Below, piece after piece: positions 7,774 through 17,258 of a DNA stretch of 64,000 nt (its first letter is position 1; every line of letters begins with the position of its first letter). The notes under the pieces are model-generated. The model saw nothing but the letters and a program-made list of their open reading frames with translations, was not told the DNA's origin and did not search any database. The stretch comes from Jiangella mangrovi (GTDB taxonomy: Bacteria > Actinomycetota > Actinomycetes > Jiangellales > Jiangellaceae), in assembly GCF_014204975.1 (NCBI RefSeq), contig NZ_JACHMM010000001.1, positions 496,001 to 560,000 on the forward strand, written 5' to 3'. The translations under genes were made by a program, and so were the position numbers.

Positions 7774-8474
7774 GGGCCGCTCGCCGGCTTGAGCTGGTAG
7801 CCGACGCCACGGACGGTGTGGATCATCGGCTCGCGGCCCTTGTCGATCTTGCGCCGCAGGTAGGAGACGTACAGCTCGACGATGTTCTCCTGGCCGCCGA
7901 AGTCGTACTGCCAGACGCGGTCCAGGATCTGCGCCTTCGACAGCACCCGGCGCGGGTTGCGCATGAAGTAGCGCAGCAGCTCGAACTCGGTCGCGGTGAG
8001 GTGGATCGGCTCGCCGTCACGGCCGACCTCGTGCGCCTCCTCGTCCATGACCAGGTCGCCGACGGTGAGGACGGCCTCCTGACGGGCCCGGGTCGCCCCG
8101 GCCCGGCGCAGCAGCCCGCGCAGCCGCGCGACCAGTTCCTCGAGGCTGAACGGCTTGGTCACGTAGTCGTCGCCGCCGGCGGTGAGCCCGGCGACGCGAT
8201 CCTCGACGGCGTCGCGGGCGGTGAGGAAGAGCACCGGGACGTCCGGTCGGTGCGCCCGGATCCGCCGCATCACCTCGATGCCGTCGAGGTCGGGCAGCAT
8301 GACATCGAGGACGACGGCGTCCGGTGGCTGCTCGATGGCGGTGCGGACGGCGTCCTGGCCGGTCAGGGCGGTGGCGGTGGTCCAGCCCTCGTACCTGAGG
8401 ACCGAGGTGAGCAGCTCGGCGAGGTTCGGTTCGTCGTCGACCACCAGCACGCGCGGCGGGAGGGTGTCGGTCAT
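7770..8474 (-). CDS. OmpR/PhoB-family response regulator
   Basis: This 234-residue regulator has a receiver domain with the acidic pocket DDE (13-15), phosphoacceptor Asp57 (VVLDVMLPDLDG) and conserved Lys107 (YVTKPFSLEEL). A DNA-binding winged helix of the OmpR type (about 135-230) ends with the motif IHTVRGVGYQLKP. It precedes and overlaps its kinase. An upstream gene for a small secreted protein (8562-8870) on the same strand, 87 bp away, may belong to the operon or be its target. Confidence 0.95.
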   Translation of the reverse strand: MTDTLPPRVLVVDDEPNLAELLTSVLRYEGWTTATALTGQDAVRTAIEQPPDAVVLDVMLPDLDGIEVMRRIRAHRPDVPVLFLTARDAVEDRVAGLTAGGDDYVTKPFSLEELVARLRGLLRRAGATRARQEAVLTVGDLVMDEEAHEVGRDGEPIHLTATEFELLRYFMRNPRRVLSKAQILDRVWQYDFGGQENIVELYVSYLRRKIDKGREPMIHTVRGVGYQLKPASGP

Positions 8475-8561
8475 GGATCCGGTCTACGGGCCGAGGTTGA
8501 GAGGCTCCTGAGCCGACCCTGTGAAGTTCCTGTGAGCCGGCCAGGAGCCCTCTGACCCGGG

Positions 8562-8870
8562 TCAGGTGGTGGCGGTGCTGCTGGACTCGGCGTCTGGCGC
8601 GGGTCGTCCTTCCTCGTCGCAGCCCTCGCCGCGGCCGCCCGGCGCGTCCGGCCGGGTCCGGTTCGGCTCCGTGGCGTCGGGCGACCCCGGCGCGGACGGC
8701 TCCGCGGACTCCGACTCGGACGGCGACGACGGGGCGGGCGTGGAGTCGGCGGCCGCGGCGATGCCGTAGCCGCCGAGCAGCACGCCGCCGGAGACGGCCG
8801 CCGCCACGATCGGCGTGCGCCAGCGCCTCAGACGGTCGCGGGTCGGTGTCGTGCTCGTGCTGTCGGACAT
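8562..8870 (-). CDS. Small membrane-anchored or secreted Ser/Pro-rich protein
   Basis: I start this 102-residue protein at the ATG at 8870, which is preceded by GGGAGGACCG, a good ribosome-binding site. A basic segment (RDRLRRWR) leads into a hydrophobic helix (about 19-39, with AAAVSGGVLLGGYGIAAAA) that is either a signal peptide or an anchor. The rest is Ser, Pro, Glu and Asp rich and probably disordered. It sits just upstream of the response regulator on the same strand. I do not recognise a family. Confidence 0.65.
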   Translation of the reverse strand: MSDSTSTTPTRDRLRRWRTPIVAAAVSGGVLLGGYGIAAAADSTPAPSSPSESESAEPSAPGSPDATEPNRTRPDAPGGRGEGCDEEGRPAPDAESSSTATT

Positions 8871-8945
8871 CGGTCCTCCCGTGGGTGGGGTGAGCCGCGC
8901 ACCGGCCGGTGCACGTGCCACCCACGGTCGGCGGCGAACCTGTGC

Positions 8946-11042
8946 TCAGCCCGCGCCGGAGCTGTGCGCCGGCTGTGAGTCGACGGCGCCGTCGATGCCC
9001 ACGTCGACCAGCCGCCCGCCCACCCGCACCCCGCGCAGCACCGCCGACCGGTCCACCGACGCCAGCCGCGACGACACCGTCAGCGACCCGTCGACCTCGG
9101 GGCGCAGGCCGAAGAACCCCTCGACCACGAGCGCCGACCACGCGCCGGCCGAGGAGCAGGACCAGTCGATGAGGTACGGGAACTGCGGCGGCGCCTTGAC
9201 CGCGCCGCCGTTGACCGGCTCGCCGGCCTCCTCGACGAAGTGCGCCTGCCCGGGCGGGCCCTGGTTGGCCGAGCGCGCCAGGCCGGGCAGCCAGGCGGCG
9301 GCGACGTCGGGCCGGCCCAGCTCGATCAGCGAGCGTGCGGCGTCGGCCGGCCAGGCCGGGTAGGCGCCGTTCCACTGGTGGTCCGGGCGCAGGCTGAACG
9401 CCGCGTCGTCGTCGTACGGCGACAGCGCCCGCATCCACGACGGCGTCTGCAGCTCGCGGACGAAGAACGCCACCATCTCCTCGCGCCGCCGCTCCGGCAG
9501 GTCGGCGGCGAGGGTCAGCCCGACGGTGGTGAAGTCGTAGCAGTGCCGCACCGGGACCAGCCGGCCGTCGGGCTGCCGGGCGTGCCAGAAGCCCTGCCCC
9601 TCGACGTACAGCTCGCCGACCTCGGGCGCCAGCGCGTCGGCCTTCTTCCGCAGCTCCTCGGCAGCGTCACCGAACCCCCGCGCAACCGCGACGTCGGCCG
9701 CCGCCCGCAGGCACCACACGTTGGCGGCGTTGAGGCCGGCCACCTCGTGCACGTAGGAGCTGACGCACTCGAGCAGGTTGTCGATCTCGCCGTAGTCGGC
9801 CAGCGCGTGCGAGGTGCGCAGGCCCTCCCAGGCCGTGGCCCAGTCGGCGACGTGCTCGGCGACGGGCTTCGCGGGACCGTCGTGCGCGGCCAGCTCGACG
9901 CCGAGGAAGTCGGCGGTGCCGTTCCAGCGGACGTAGTCGCGGACCAGCCGGATCATCGCGTAGTCGTTGACGGAGTACCAGTAGCCGGCCGGGCCGCCGG
10001 TCTGCCACTCGGTACCGAAGTGCTGGTGGATGTCGAGGGAGATCCAGTGCTCGATCTGCCGGCGCATCGGCTCGGGGTCGAGCAACGCGTGGATCATCGA
10101 GCTGAGGCTGAAGTCCCAGATGAACGTGGTGCCCTGCCAGTACCGCGGCATCAGGGTGTCGTAGACGCGGCCGAGGTGGCTGGCAGGGCTGTCGCGGCGG
10201 AACCAGATGACGCCCATGACGCCCCACCAGTACAGCCGGCGGAGGGCGTCGTTCGACGTCTCGAGCGTCGGCACATGGCCGCTGAACTGGTCGTTCCCCG
10301 GGGTGAAGGCCGCCTCGAGCGCACCGTCCCACAACGCACGCGCCGCCTCGACCTGTTCGGGCACATCGGCGACGACGGCGTCATACGCGGCCAGCGCGCC
10401 GTCGGCGTCGGTGCCCACCACGTGCACGTAGCCGAACCGGTACCGCTCGCCGGGGTCCAGCCGGACGTCGACCTCGAGGGTCCGGTCGCGCACGCGGGCG
10501 CCGTCGGCGTCGAGCCCCTGCACGCTCACCGCGGCGGTGGTCGCGGCCCGGCCCAGCAGCGCGGCGCGGCCCGGCACCGGCGCCAGGGTGTTCGCCTCGG
10601 ACGGCGGCTCGGGCGTGCGCCACGCGCCGGCCTGCGTCGCCGTCGACGCCACCGACATCCCCAGACGGACGCCGCGCTCCGCGGCGGACGTGTTGGTCAC
10701 GACGACGTCGACGGCGACCCCCGCGACACCGGGCGGCGTCACCGTCGTCGACTCGACCGTCAGGTCGCCGAGCCGGGCGGAGCGGACGACGCGGTCGGGC
10801 CGCCACTGGATCGCCACCGGTACCCCGTACGAGCGCAGCAGGCGCCCGTCGATCCAGAGCGAGCCGGTGACGGTGTCACCGTGCGAGACCGGGGCGAAGT
10901 TGACGCTGCGCACGGCCGTGACGTCGTGGTCGACCTGCACCGCGCCGAGGAAGTTCGTCAGGCCGGGCGGGTTGACCATGTCGTCGTAGGCCTGCACGAC
11001 GGGGTCGGAGGTGAAGTCGTCGACGGTGGGGATGAGCCGCAT
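8946..11042 (-). CDS. Six-hairpin (alpha/alpha toroid) glycoside hydrolase-like protein
   Basis: This 698-residue protein has an N-terminal beta-rich half (about 1-220) and a C-terminal alpha/alpha-barrel half. The second half has aromatic and acidic motifs typical of six-hairpin glycosidases (WQGTTFIWDFSLSSMIHAL, GTEWQTGGPAGYWYSVNDYA, HQWNGAYPAWPADAARSL). No signal peptide is present, so it acts in the cytoplasm on imported sugar. It is the last gene of the GntR-controlled transport cluster and starts 3 bp after the dehydratase gene ends. The glycosidase family and substrate cannot be fixed from sequence alone. Confidence 0.75.
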   Translation of the reverse strand: MRLIPTVDDFTSDPVVQAYDDMVNPPGLTNFLGAVQVDHDVTAVRSVNFAPVSHGDTVTGSLWIDGRLLRSYGVPVAIQWRPDRVVRSARLGDLTVESTTVTPPGVAGVAVDVVVTNTSAAERGVRLGMSVASTATQAGAWRTPEPPSEANTLAPVPGRAALLGRAATTAAVSVQGLDADGARVRDRTLEVDVRLDPGERYRFGYVHVVGTDADGALAAYDAVVADVPEQVEAARALWDGALEAAFTPGNDQFSGHVPTLETSNDALRRLYWWGVMGVIWFRRDSPASHLGRVYDTLMPRYWQGTTFIWDFSLSSMIHALLDPEPMRRQIEHWISLDIHQHFGTEWQTGGPAGYWYSVNDYAMIRLVRDYVRWNGTADFLGVELAAHDGPAKPVAEHVADWATAWEGLRTSHALADYGEIDNLLECVSSYVHEVAGLNAANVWCLRAAADVAVARGFGDAAEELRKKADALAPEVGELYVEGQGFWHARQPDGRLVPVRHCYDFTTVGLTLAADLPERRREEMVAFFVRELQTPSWMRALSPYDDDAAFSLRPDHQWNGAYPAWPADAARSLIELGRPDVAAAWLPGLARSANQGPPGQAHFVEEAGEPVNGGAVKAPPQFPYLIDWSCSSAGAWSALVVEGFFGLRPEVDGSLTVSSRLASVDRSAVLRGVRVGGRLVDVGIDGAVDSQPAHSSGAG

Positions 11043-11045
11043 CGG

Positions 11046-12290
11046 TCAGCGTCCTCCGAGATCCACGGGGCCGGCCTGCTCGGGGTCGGCCCAGTCCGAG
11101 TTGGGCAGCAGCGGATACCAGCCGGGCCGGCCGGGATCGCGGTCGTACGGGTACCCACCCCGTTCCCGATACAGCTCGGCGTACTCGGCCAGCTTGTCGC
11201 GGTCGAGTTCGACGCCGAGCCCCGGCCCGTCGGGCACCGCGATGGCGCCGCCGTCGTAACGGAACGGCCCGCCGGCGATGACGTCGCCGGTCAGGTGGTG
11301 GTAGTGCGCGTCGGCGGCGAACGACAGGTTCGGCACGACGGCGCCCAGGTGCAGCATGGTGGCCAGCTGGATGCCCAGCTCGCCGGACGAGTGCACGGCG
11401 ACGCCCAGCTGGAACGTCTCGCAGACCGCGGCTGCCTTGACGCACGGGCGGATGCCGCCCCAGAACGTGGTGTCGAGCAGCACGACGTCGACGGCGGGGT
11501 CGCGGACGTTGGCGGCCAGCTGCTCGAAGTTGACGACGACGGTGTTCGTGGCGATCGGGATGGCGGTGTTCTCGCGGACCCGGCGCAGGCCGTTCATGCC
11601 CCACGTCGGGTCCTCGAGGTAGTCGTTGCGCAGCCCCGCGATGCCCTCGGCGAACCGGACCGCCTCTTCGGCCGACCACGCACCGTTGGGGTCGTGGCGC
11701 AGCCGGTCGCCGGGGAACGCCTCGGCGAGCGCGCGGTAGCAGTCGAGCTCGTAGTCGGGCGGGAACACCCCACCCTTGAGCTTGTGCACGGTGAAGCCGT
11801 GCCGCTCCCTCAGCTCGCGGGCGTGCGCGACCAGCTGCTCGGGGGTGCGCACCTCGCCGCCGCCGTCGGGCCCCGGGTAGCGGAAGAAGAGATAGCTGGC
11901 GAACTCGACCTCGTCGCGGACCCTGCCGCCGAGCAGCTCGTGCACGGGGACGCCGAGGTGCCGGCCCTGCAGGTCGAGGCAGGCGAACTCGACGGCCGCG
12001 AGCAGCTGGGTGCGGTTGTTGTAGAGGCTGGCCGTGGGGTTGGCGAGCATGAACCGCAGCGCCTCGGTGCGGGCGGGGTCGTGGCCGACCAGGTAGTCGC
12101 GCAGGCCGCGGACCGCGTCCTCGGCGCTCTGCCCGCCGCCGCCCATCTCGCCCAGCCCGACCAGCCCGTTGTCGGCCTCGACCTCGACGATGGTGCGGAC
12201 GAACCGGCCCCAGTGGGCGCCGTTGCTGTGCCGCAGCGGCGCCTCGAGCGGCACCGTCACGGTGGTCGCCCGGACATCGACGATCTTCAC
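11046..12290 (-). CDS. Enolase-superfamily acid-sugar dehydratase (glucarate-dehydratase-like)
   Basis: This 414-residue protein has the enolase-superfamily capping domain and TIM barrel. The KxK motif is K170-x-K172 (HKLKGG). Metal-ligand candidates are D200/N202 (RHDPNGAW), E226 (YLEDPTW) and N249 (IATN). A His300-Asp273 pair ([11 protein letters not shown]) matches the glucarate-dehydratase subgroup arrangement. It would dehydrate an aldarate or uronate-derived acid to a keto-deoxy acid. Its partners are an SDR dehydrogenase and an ABC importer, so the pathway may be oxidation then dehydration of an imported sugar. The substrate is inferred only to class level. Confidence 0.82.
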   Translation of the reverse strand: MKIVDVRATTVTVPLEAPLRHSNGAHWGRFVRTIVEVEADNGLVGLGEMGGGGQSAEDAVRGLRDYLVGHDPARTEALRFMLANPTASLYNNRTQLLAAVEFACLDLQGRHLGVPVHELLGGRVRDEVEFASYLFFRYPGPDGGGEVRTPEQLVAHARELRERHGFTVHKLKGGVFPPDYELDCYRALAEAFPGDRLRHDPNGAWSAEEAVRFAEGIAGLRNDYLEDPTWGMNGLRRVRENTAIPIATNTVVVNFEQLAANVRDPAVDVVLLDTTFWGGIRPCVKAAAVCETFQLGVAVHSSGELGIQLATMLHLGAVVPNLSFAADAHYHHLTGDVIAGGPFRYDGGAIAVPDGPGLGVELDRDKLAEYAELYRERGGYPYDRDPGRPGWYPLLPNSDWADPEQAGPVDLGGR

Positions 12291-12294
12291 GAAC

Positions 12295-13089
12295 TCAGTG
12301 CTCCTTCGTGTCCTCGGGCAGCGCCACGGCGAGAGCCGCCCGCAGGCCGCCGTCGACCACCAGGTCGGTGCCGGTGACGAAGCTGGCCCGCGGACTCACG
12401 AGGTAGGCGACGGCGTCGGCCACCTCGGCGGGCTGGGCGACCCGGCCCAGCGGGTGGGTCCGGCCCCACTCGGCGACGACGTCGTCGGCGGGCCGGCCGT
12501 CGGCGAACTTCTCTGCCGCCCAGCGCAGCATCGGGGTGTCGACGGAGCCGGGCAGGACGGCGTTGACGCGGACGCCGTCGCGGGCGTGGTCGAGGGCCAT
12601 GGACCGGACCAGCGCGACCAGCGCGCCCTTGGACGCCGCGTAGGCCGCGACCCCGGTCTGCACCTGGTACGACTGCACCGACGCCACGACGACGACCGAG
12701 CCGCCGCCGTCGGCCCGCAGCAGCGGCATGAGGAAGTGGCAGACGGCGAAGACGCCGCGCAGGTTGACGCCGATGACCTCGTCGAAGACGGCCAGGCTGG
12801 TCTCCTCGACGGTGCCGTAGCGCTGGATGCCGGCCGCGCAGACCAGGGTGTCGATGCTTCCGTACCGCTCGGCCAGGTCCGCGGCGCAACGCTCGACGGC
12901 GGCGTCGTCGGCCACGTCGACCTGCCGGACCTCGACCTTCCAGCCGTGCACCAGGGCATCGGCGGCCAGTCCGCCCAGCGCCGTGGCGTCGCGGTCGAGC
13001 GCGACCACGCGCGCGCCGTCGCCGGCCAGCCGCTCGACGACGGCACGGCCGATGCCCGCCCCGCCGCCCGTCACCACGGCCACAGTCAT
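12295..13089 (-). CDS. SDR-family NAD(P)-dependent oxidoreductase
   Basis: This 264-residue classical short-chain dehydrogenase has the cofactor motif TGGGAGIG (7-14), structural NAG-like motif CAAGI (84-88), catalytic Ser near 137-140 and YAASK (Tyr150, Lys154). The C-terminus has the usual [10 protein letters not shown]. Within the sugar cluster it probably oxidises a sugar, lactol or alcohol before the dehydratase step. The gap to the next gene is 4 bp, which supports cotranscription with the ABC permeases and the dehydratase. Confidence 0.88.
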   Translation of the reverse strand: MTVAVVTGGGAGIGRAVVERLAGDGARVVALDRDATALGGLAADALVHGWKVEVRQVDVADDAAVERCAADLAERYGSIDTLVCAAGIQRYGTVEETSLAVFDEVIGVNLRGVFAVCHFLMPLLRADGGGSVVVVASVQSYQVQTGVAAYAASKGALVALVRSMALDHARDGVRVNAVLPGSVDTPMLRWAAEKFADGRPADDVVAEWGRTHPLGRVAQPAEVADAVAYLVSPRASFVTGTDLVVDGGLRAALAVALPEDTKEH

Positions 13090-13099
13090 CCGTTACTCC

Positions 13100-13918
13100 C
13101 TAGAACTGGCCGAGGTTGAGGCCCCGGCTGAAGATCCGCTGGGTGGACAGGAACAGGACCACCGTCGGCAGCGACACCAGCAGGCCGCCGGCCAGCACCG
13201 TCACCAGCGACGACCCGCCGTAGGTGTCCTGCAGGCTGGTCAGCGCCGTCATGAGCGGGCGGACCTCGTCGGACTGGCTGAGCACGAGCCCCAGCAGCAG
13301 GTCGTTCCACACGAACGTCGCCTGCAGGATGAACACCGCCACCAGCGCGCTGGCGGACATCGGCAGGTAGATGCGCCAGAAGATCCGCCACGTGGACGCG
13401 CCGTCGACGACCGCAGCCTCGAACACCTGGTGCGCGATGCCGCCGAGGAAGTTGCGCATGACCAGCGCCGCGAACGGCACCGCGATGGCGGTGTAGATGG
13501 CGACCAGGCCGAGCCGGGTGTCGAAGACGTCGGCCTCGACGTAGCCGACGAACAGCGGCATCAGGATCATCTGCAGCGGGAAGATCGTGCCGCCGAAGAC
13601 CAGCACGAACCAGAAGAACCCGTGCTTCAGACGCAGCGCCACGATGCCGAAGCCGATGGCCGCGCCGATCAGCACGGCGAGCGCCGGCGCGGCCACGCTG
13701 TAGATGACGGTGCTGGTGACGGCGTCGGCGAGGCCCGCGAGGTCCCACGCCTCGCGCAGGTTGTCGAACAGCGCGAACTCGCCGATGGGCCGCCAGACCT
13801 GGTCCGACGCGTACCGTGCGGCGGGCTTGGCGGCGTTGACGACCAGCAGGTACACCGGCGCCAGCCAGACGACGCCGAGGATCAGCAGGATCGCGGGACG
13901 CAGCACGCGGGCGGCCAT
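13100..13918 (-). CDS. Carbohydrate ABC transporter permease (MalG type)
   Basis: This 272-residue inner-membrane permease has six hydrophobic segments and the cytoplasmic EAA loop (EAAVVDGASTWRIFWRI, about 170-190) that docks the ATPase. It ends in the sequence expected for MalG-type subunits (STQRIFSRGLNLGQF). It starts 1 bp after the preceding permease gene. No ATPase gene is in the cluster, so a shared MsiK-type ATPase elsewhere would be needed, as is usual in actinobacteria. Confidence 0.93.
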   Translation of the reverse strand: MAARVLRPAILLILGVVWLAPVYLLVVNAAKPAARYASDQVWRPIGEFALFDNLREAWDLAGLADAVTSTVIYSVAAPALAVLIGAAIGFGIVALRLKHGFFWFVLVFGGTIFPLQMILMPLFVGYVEADVFDTRLGLVAIYTAIAVPFAALVMRNFLGGIAHQVFEAAVVDGASTWRIFWRIYLPMSASALVAVFILQATFVWNDLLLGLVLSQSDEVRPLMTALTSLQDTYGGSSLVTVLAGGLLVSLPTVVLFLSTQRIFSRGLNLGQF

Positions 13919-13919
13919 G

Positions 13920-14861
13920 TCACACCGTCCGCTCGGTCGACAGCTGGCGGCGCAGGTACGTGATGGCGGCCAGGAACGTGACTGCGCTCAGGAACACCGC
14001 CACGGCCGACCCTGAACCGTAGGCGCTGTTCACGAACGTCTCCTCGTACATCGTCACCGCCAGCGTCTCGGAGTTCCGTCCCGGCCCGCCCTGCGTCATG
14101 ATCCAGACGATGTCGAACGTCTTCAGGCTGGCCACCAGCCCGAGCCCCACGACCACCGTCGTCAGCGGGCGCAGCATCGGCCAGTACAGGTGCCGGAACA
14201 GCCGCCAGCCCGACGCGCCGTCGAGCCGGGCCGCCTCGATGGGCTCGCGCGGGATCGACTGCAGCCCGATGACGAACAGCAGCGCGTTGACCCCGGTCTG
14301 CTGCCAGGCCGCGGCCCCGATCATGACGACGGTGTTCATCGGCGCGTCCAGCAGCCAGCGGGTGTCGGCCCCCGGCAGCCCGAACGCGTCCAGCGCCTGG
14401 CTCAGGCCGCCGCCGTTCTGCAGCACGAACACCCACACGATGCCGACGGCGACGCCGGAGATCGCGTACGGGATGAGGAACGGCAGCCGGAGCCACGCCC
14501 CGAACCGCAGCCCGTGCGACAGCATCGCGATCAGCAGCCCCAGCGCGACCGGCACCGTGATGGTGCCGACCACCCAGAGCAGGGTGTTGCGCAGCGACGT
14601 CAGGAAGTTGGCGTCGTCGAACATCGCCCGGTATTTGTCCAGTCCCACCCACTCGGGCGAGCCGAGCCCGTCGTACTCGGTGAGGCTGATCCAAGTGGTC
14701 CACAGGAACGGCAGGTACAGCAGGACCGCGACGACCACGACCGCGGGCAGACTGAAGGCCCGCGCCGGCCAGGCGTAGGTGTTGCGGTGCCGCCGCCGCG
14801 GCTCGCGCGGTGCGGAGCCGCGGGCGGACGTGGGAGGTGCTGCCGTGGCCGGCGCGGACAT
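13920..14861 (-). CDS. Carbohydrate ABC transporter permease (MalF type)
   Basis: I start this 313-residue permease at the ATG at 14861 (MSAPATAAPP). It has a basic, Pro-rich N-terminus and six membrane helices. The EAA loop reads EAARLDGASGWRLFRHLYW, and a typical MalF-like segment DIVWIMTQGGPGRNSE precedes the last helices. It pairs with the downstream MalG-type subunit, whose stop-start gap is 1 bp, and follows the solute-binding protein by 11 bp. Confidence 0.93.
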   Translation of the reverse strand: MSAPATAAPPTSARGSAPREPRRRHRNTYAWPARAFSLPAVVVVAVLLYLPFLWTTWISLTEYDGLGSPEWVGLDKYRAMFDDANFLTSLRNTLLWVVGTITVPVALGLLIAMLSHGLRFGAWLRLPFLIPYAISGVAVGIVWVFVLQNGGGLSQALDAFGLPGADTRWLLDAPMNTVVMIGAAAWQQTGVNALLFVIGLQSIPREPIEAARLDGASGWRLFRHLYWPMLRPLTTVVVGLGLVASLKTFDIVWIMTQGGPGRNSETLAVTMYEETFVNSAYGSGSAVAVFLSAVTFLAAITYLRRQLSTERTV

Positions 14862-14872
14862 CGTCGCTCCCC

Positions 14873-16138
14873 TCAGCCCTCGCTGCTCCAGTAGGCGTCG
14901 GCCTCGGCCTGGATGGTCTCGAGGATCGGCATCGGGTCGCCCGGGTTCGTGACGAAGGCGCTGAAGCCGTCGAGCGCCGCGGTCAGCACCGGTGTCGGCG
15001 TCGCCTCGAAGTAGCGCTCGAGCAGCAGGTAGTCGCCACTGGCGGACTGCTCGTTCAGCTCGGCGAGCGGCTGGTCCTGCACCAGGGCCTTCGGGTTGAA
15101 CGACACGTCGCCCCGGGCGTTGGCCCAGGTCGTCTGCGCCTCCTCGCCCATCCACCACTCGGCGTACTGCAGCGCGGAGGTCTCGTTCTCGGCGTCCTTG
15201 GCGGTGCACATGGGGCCGGTCTCGAAGATCAGCGACGTCTGCGGCAGCTCGGCGTTGACGTTGGGGATGACGAAGAAGTCGTAGTCGGTGCCGGACTCCA
15301 TGGCGACGCTGTTGAGCTGGCCGCTGAGGAACGTCCCGAAGTTGATCATCGCGACGTTGCCGTTCTTCAGCTGGTCCTGCGGCGTGGTCTGGTCGCCCGG
15401 GTCGCCGAAGTAGCCGGCCTCGAGCATGGTCCGCCACTGCTCCATGACCGCGACGACGCCCGGGTCGGTGTAGCTGGCCTCGCCGCTGGACAGCGCGTTG
15501 TAGAGCTCGGGGTCGGTGCCGGCCAGCAGCGTCTGGAACCAGACGAACGAGAACAGGATGTTGGTCTCGTAGAACGGGGCGACGCCGTTGTCCTTCAGGG
15601 TGTCGGCGACGGTCATGAGCTCGGTCCAGCTGGTGGGCTCGGCCAGGCCGTACTGCTCGAAGATCGCCTTGTTGTAGTACATGACCCAGTAGGCGGCGTT
15701 CATGGGCACGCAGTACTGCTCCTCACCGACGGTGAAGTGCTCGCGCAGCGCCTCGGGCACGTCGCCGTTGCCGACGGCGGACTCCCAGATGTGCGTCGTC
15801 GGCGCCAGCAGGTCCTCGGCGACGAGGTCCTCGAGCTCGCTGCCGGTGTGCCAGGTGAACAGGTCGGGCTTCTCGTTGGTCCGGAAGGACTGCCGGATGA
15901 ACGCCGAGTACTGGTCGGCGTCGGAGTAGCCGGTGAAGTCCAGGCCGAGGCCCAGGCTCAGCTCCGACACGTCGGACACGTCGAGGAACTGCGGCTCCCA
16001 GGCGCCCTTGTCGGTGTAGAAGTTGATCAGTCCGGGGCCTGTGGCGCCCTCGGCGTCGTCGTCATCGCCGCCGCACGCGGCCAGGACGAGCACCGACGCG
16101 GCCGCGGCAGCGACCAGCCCACTATGACGCATTCTCAC
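14873..16138 (-). CDS. ABC transporter sugar-binding lipoprotein
   Basis: This 421-residue extracellular solute-binding protein (family 1) has a type II signal peptide with lipobox LAAC (Cys22) and an acidic linker. The bilobal body follows, with motifs such as GEEQYCVPMNAAYWVMYYNK and NGNVAMINFG. It captures a carbohydrate outside the membrane for the two permeases encoded next. It is the first structural gene of the cluster. The 86-bp gap after the GntR gene probably contains the promoter. The sugar is unknown. Confidence 0.93.
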   Translation of the reverse strand: MRMRHSGLVAAAAASVLVLAACGGDDDDAEGATGPGLINFYTDKGAWEPQFLDVSDVSELSLGLGLDFTGYSDADQYSAFIRQSFRTNEKPDLFTWHTGSELEDLVAEDLLAPTTHIWESAVGNGDVPEALREHFTVGEEQYCVPMNAAYWVMYYNKAIFEQYGLAEPTSWTELMTVADTLKDNGVAPFYETNILFSFVWFQTLLAGTDPELYNALSSGEASYTDPGVVAVMEQWRTMLEAGYFGDPGDQTTPQDQLKNGNVAMINFGTFLSGQLNSVAMESGTDYDFFVIPNVNAELPQTSLIFETGPMCTAKDAENETSALQYAEWWMGEEAQTTWANARGDVSFNPKALVQDQPLAELNEQSASGDYLLLERYFEATPTPVLTAALDGFSAFVTNPGDPMPILETIQAEADAYWSSEG

Positions 16139-16224
16139 GATGATTCACCTCGCGCATTCGTATATGACATCGGGTGTAACCCGTCAGCATGTGCCCGTGA
16201 CAGGCCAGTATGCCGGTACGGTGC

Positions 16225-16932
16225 CTACCGTCCGGATTCGGGTGTTCTGGCCCGGATCGCCTCGATGACGTTGTCGAGGTGCTCCTTGCTCGCGCGGAAC
16301 GCCTCGTCGGCATCGCCCCCGAGCACGGCCCGGGCGATGCGCCGATGCTCTTCGAAGTCCTCGTCCTCGTCGCCGTGCAGGCGCAGGATCTCGCGCTGCT
16401 CCTGGGCGTGCACCAGAACGATGGAGTCGACCACCTCGGCCAGCACGGTGTTGCCAGAGGCCTGCGCGACCGCCCGGTGGAAGTCGAGGTTGACCATCCA
16501 GAGCCGGTCGCTGCGCTGGACGAGGCACTGCTCGGCCTCGGCCAGCGTCTCGGTGATGCGCGCCACCCCGTCCGCGTCGCGCACCGTCGCAGCCATGGCC
16601 GCGATGGGCGGCTCGATGGTGCTCCGCGCCTGCAGGAGGTCGACCAGACTCTCGCTGGTCAGCAGCGGTCCGTGCGGGTTCGGCAGCACCGAGCGACGCA
16701 CGTTCTCGCCCACGTACACCCCGGACCCGTGCCGCAGCACCACCACGCCCATGGCCTCGAGCCGGCGCAGCGCCTCGCGCATGGTCGGCACCGCGACAGC
16801 GAACCGATCGGCCATGGACCGGACGGTGTCCATCTGCGCGCCCGCGTCGAGCCGGCGCTCGCGGATCAGCTGCACGACACCGTCCGCCAGCTCGTCAGCC
16901 AGCGTCCGGCGACCCGCTTCTCCGGTGGTCAT
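16225..16932 (-). CDS. GntR/FadR-family transcriptional regulator
   Basis: This 235-residue regulator has an N-terminal winged helix (about 10-75; MADRFAVAVPTMREALRRLE). A helical FCD ligand domain (about 90-230) includes the metal/ligand-binding pattern of FadR-C proteins (NLDFHRAVAQASGN; EEHRRI). It heads the sugar-uptake cluster and is the obvious candidate to repress it. A perfect palindrome lies 3 bp before its start codon, which fits autoregulation. Ligands of this subgroup are commonly sugar acids, in keeping with the dehydratase in the operon. Confidence 0.9.
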   Translation of the reverse strand: MTTGEAGRRTLADELADGVVQLIRERRLDAGAQMDTVRSMADRFAVAVPTMREALRRLEAMGVVVLRHGSGVYVGENVRRSVLPNPHGPLLTSESLVDLLQARSTIEPPIAAMAATVRDADGVARITETLAEAEQCLVQRSDRLWMVNLDFHRAVAQASGNTVLAEVVDSIVLVHAQEQREILRLHGDEDEDFEEHRRIARAVLGGDADEAFRASKEHLDNVIEAIRARTPESGR

Positions 16933-16935
16933 GAG

Positions 16936-16950
16936 AGTGATTAGATCACT
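16936..16950. promoter_or_regulatory. Candidate GntR operator over its own translation start
   Basis: AGTGAT-TAG-ATCACT is a perfect 6-3-6 palindrome ending 3 bp upstream of the regulator's ATG, where a ribosome-binding site would otherwise be. A further ATCACT-related half lies just upstream (AAATCACTT, about 16951-16959). No Shine-Dalgarno is visible, so the transcript may be leaderless. Repressor binding here would block initiation. Assignment to this regulator is inference from position. Confidence 0.55.
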
Positions 16951-17024
16951 AAATCACTTTTCTGTCGATAGGGGTGACTTCGGGCAAGGCTACAGTCACG
17001 GTTCGTTTGGGGTGATGGGGTAGG

Positions 17025-17160
17025 CTCCCCGTCCCCCTGCTGCCCAGTCTCTTAGCCGCAGGCCCGCGCCTCAAGCGGACCGATGGCACTTCGCGCGGAG
17101 GGACCGCTTGACCCGCGGTCCCGCGGCCAAGAACCTGGCACCTATCAGGGGGACGGGGAG
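17025..17160 (+). repeat. Dispersed hairpin repeat, copy C (full length)
   Basis: The copy opens CTCCCCGTCCCCCTGCTGCC and closes CTATCAGGGGGACGGGGAG. The middle arms (around CTCTTAGCCGC and GCGGCCAAGAACC) pair imperfectly. The apical arms pair through AAGCGG on one side and CCGCTT on the other. The 37-nt tip (about 17072-17110) is nearly identical to the reverse complement of the tip of copy E. It lies between tatB and the GntR gene. Confidence 0.85.
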
Positions 17161-17258
17161 ACCCTGGGCACGCCTCGCCGGTCCGCTGCGGTGCATCCTG
17201 GTCTTCCGTCGCGTCCTGGTCCCACGTCACGCCGTCGAGCCGATTCCGCCCCTTGCGC

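Noticed and set aside
9240-12377. 1045-codon open frame on the plus strand
   Set aside because: It is the complement shadow of the glycosidase and dehydratase genes. Its composition (Arg, Gly, Val, Asp, His rich) is that of antisense frames in high-GC DNA, and no domain is visible.
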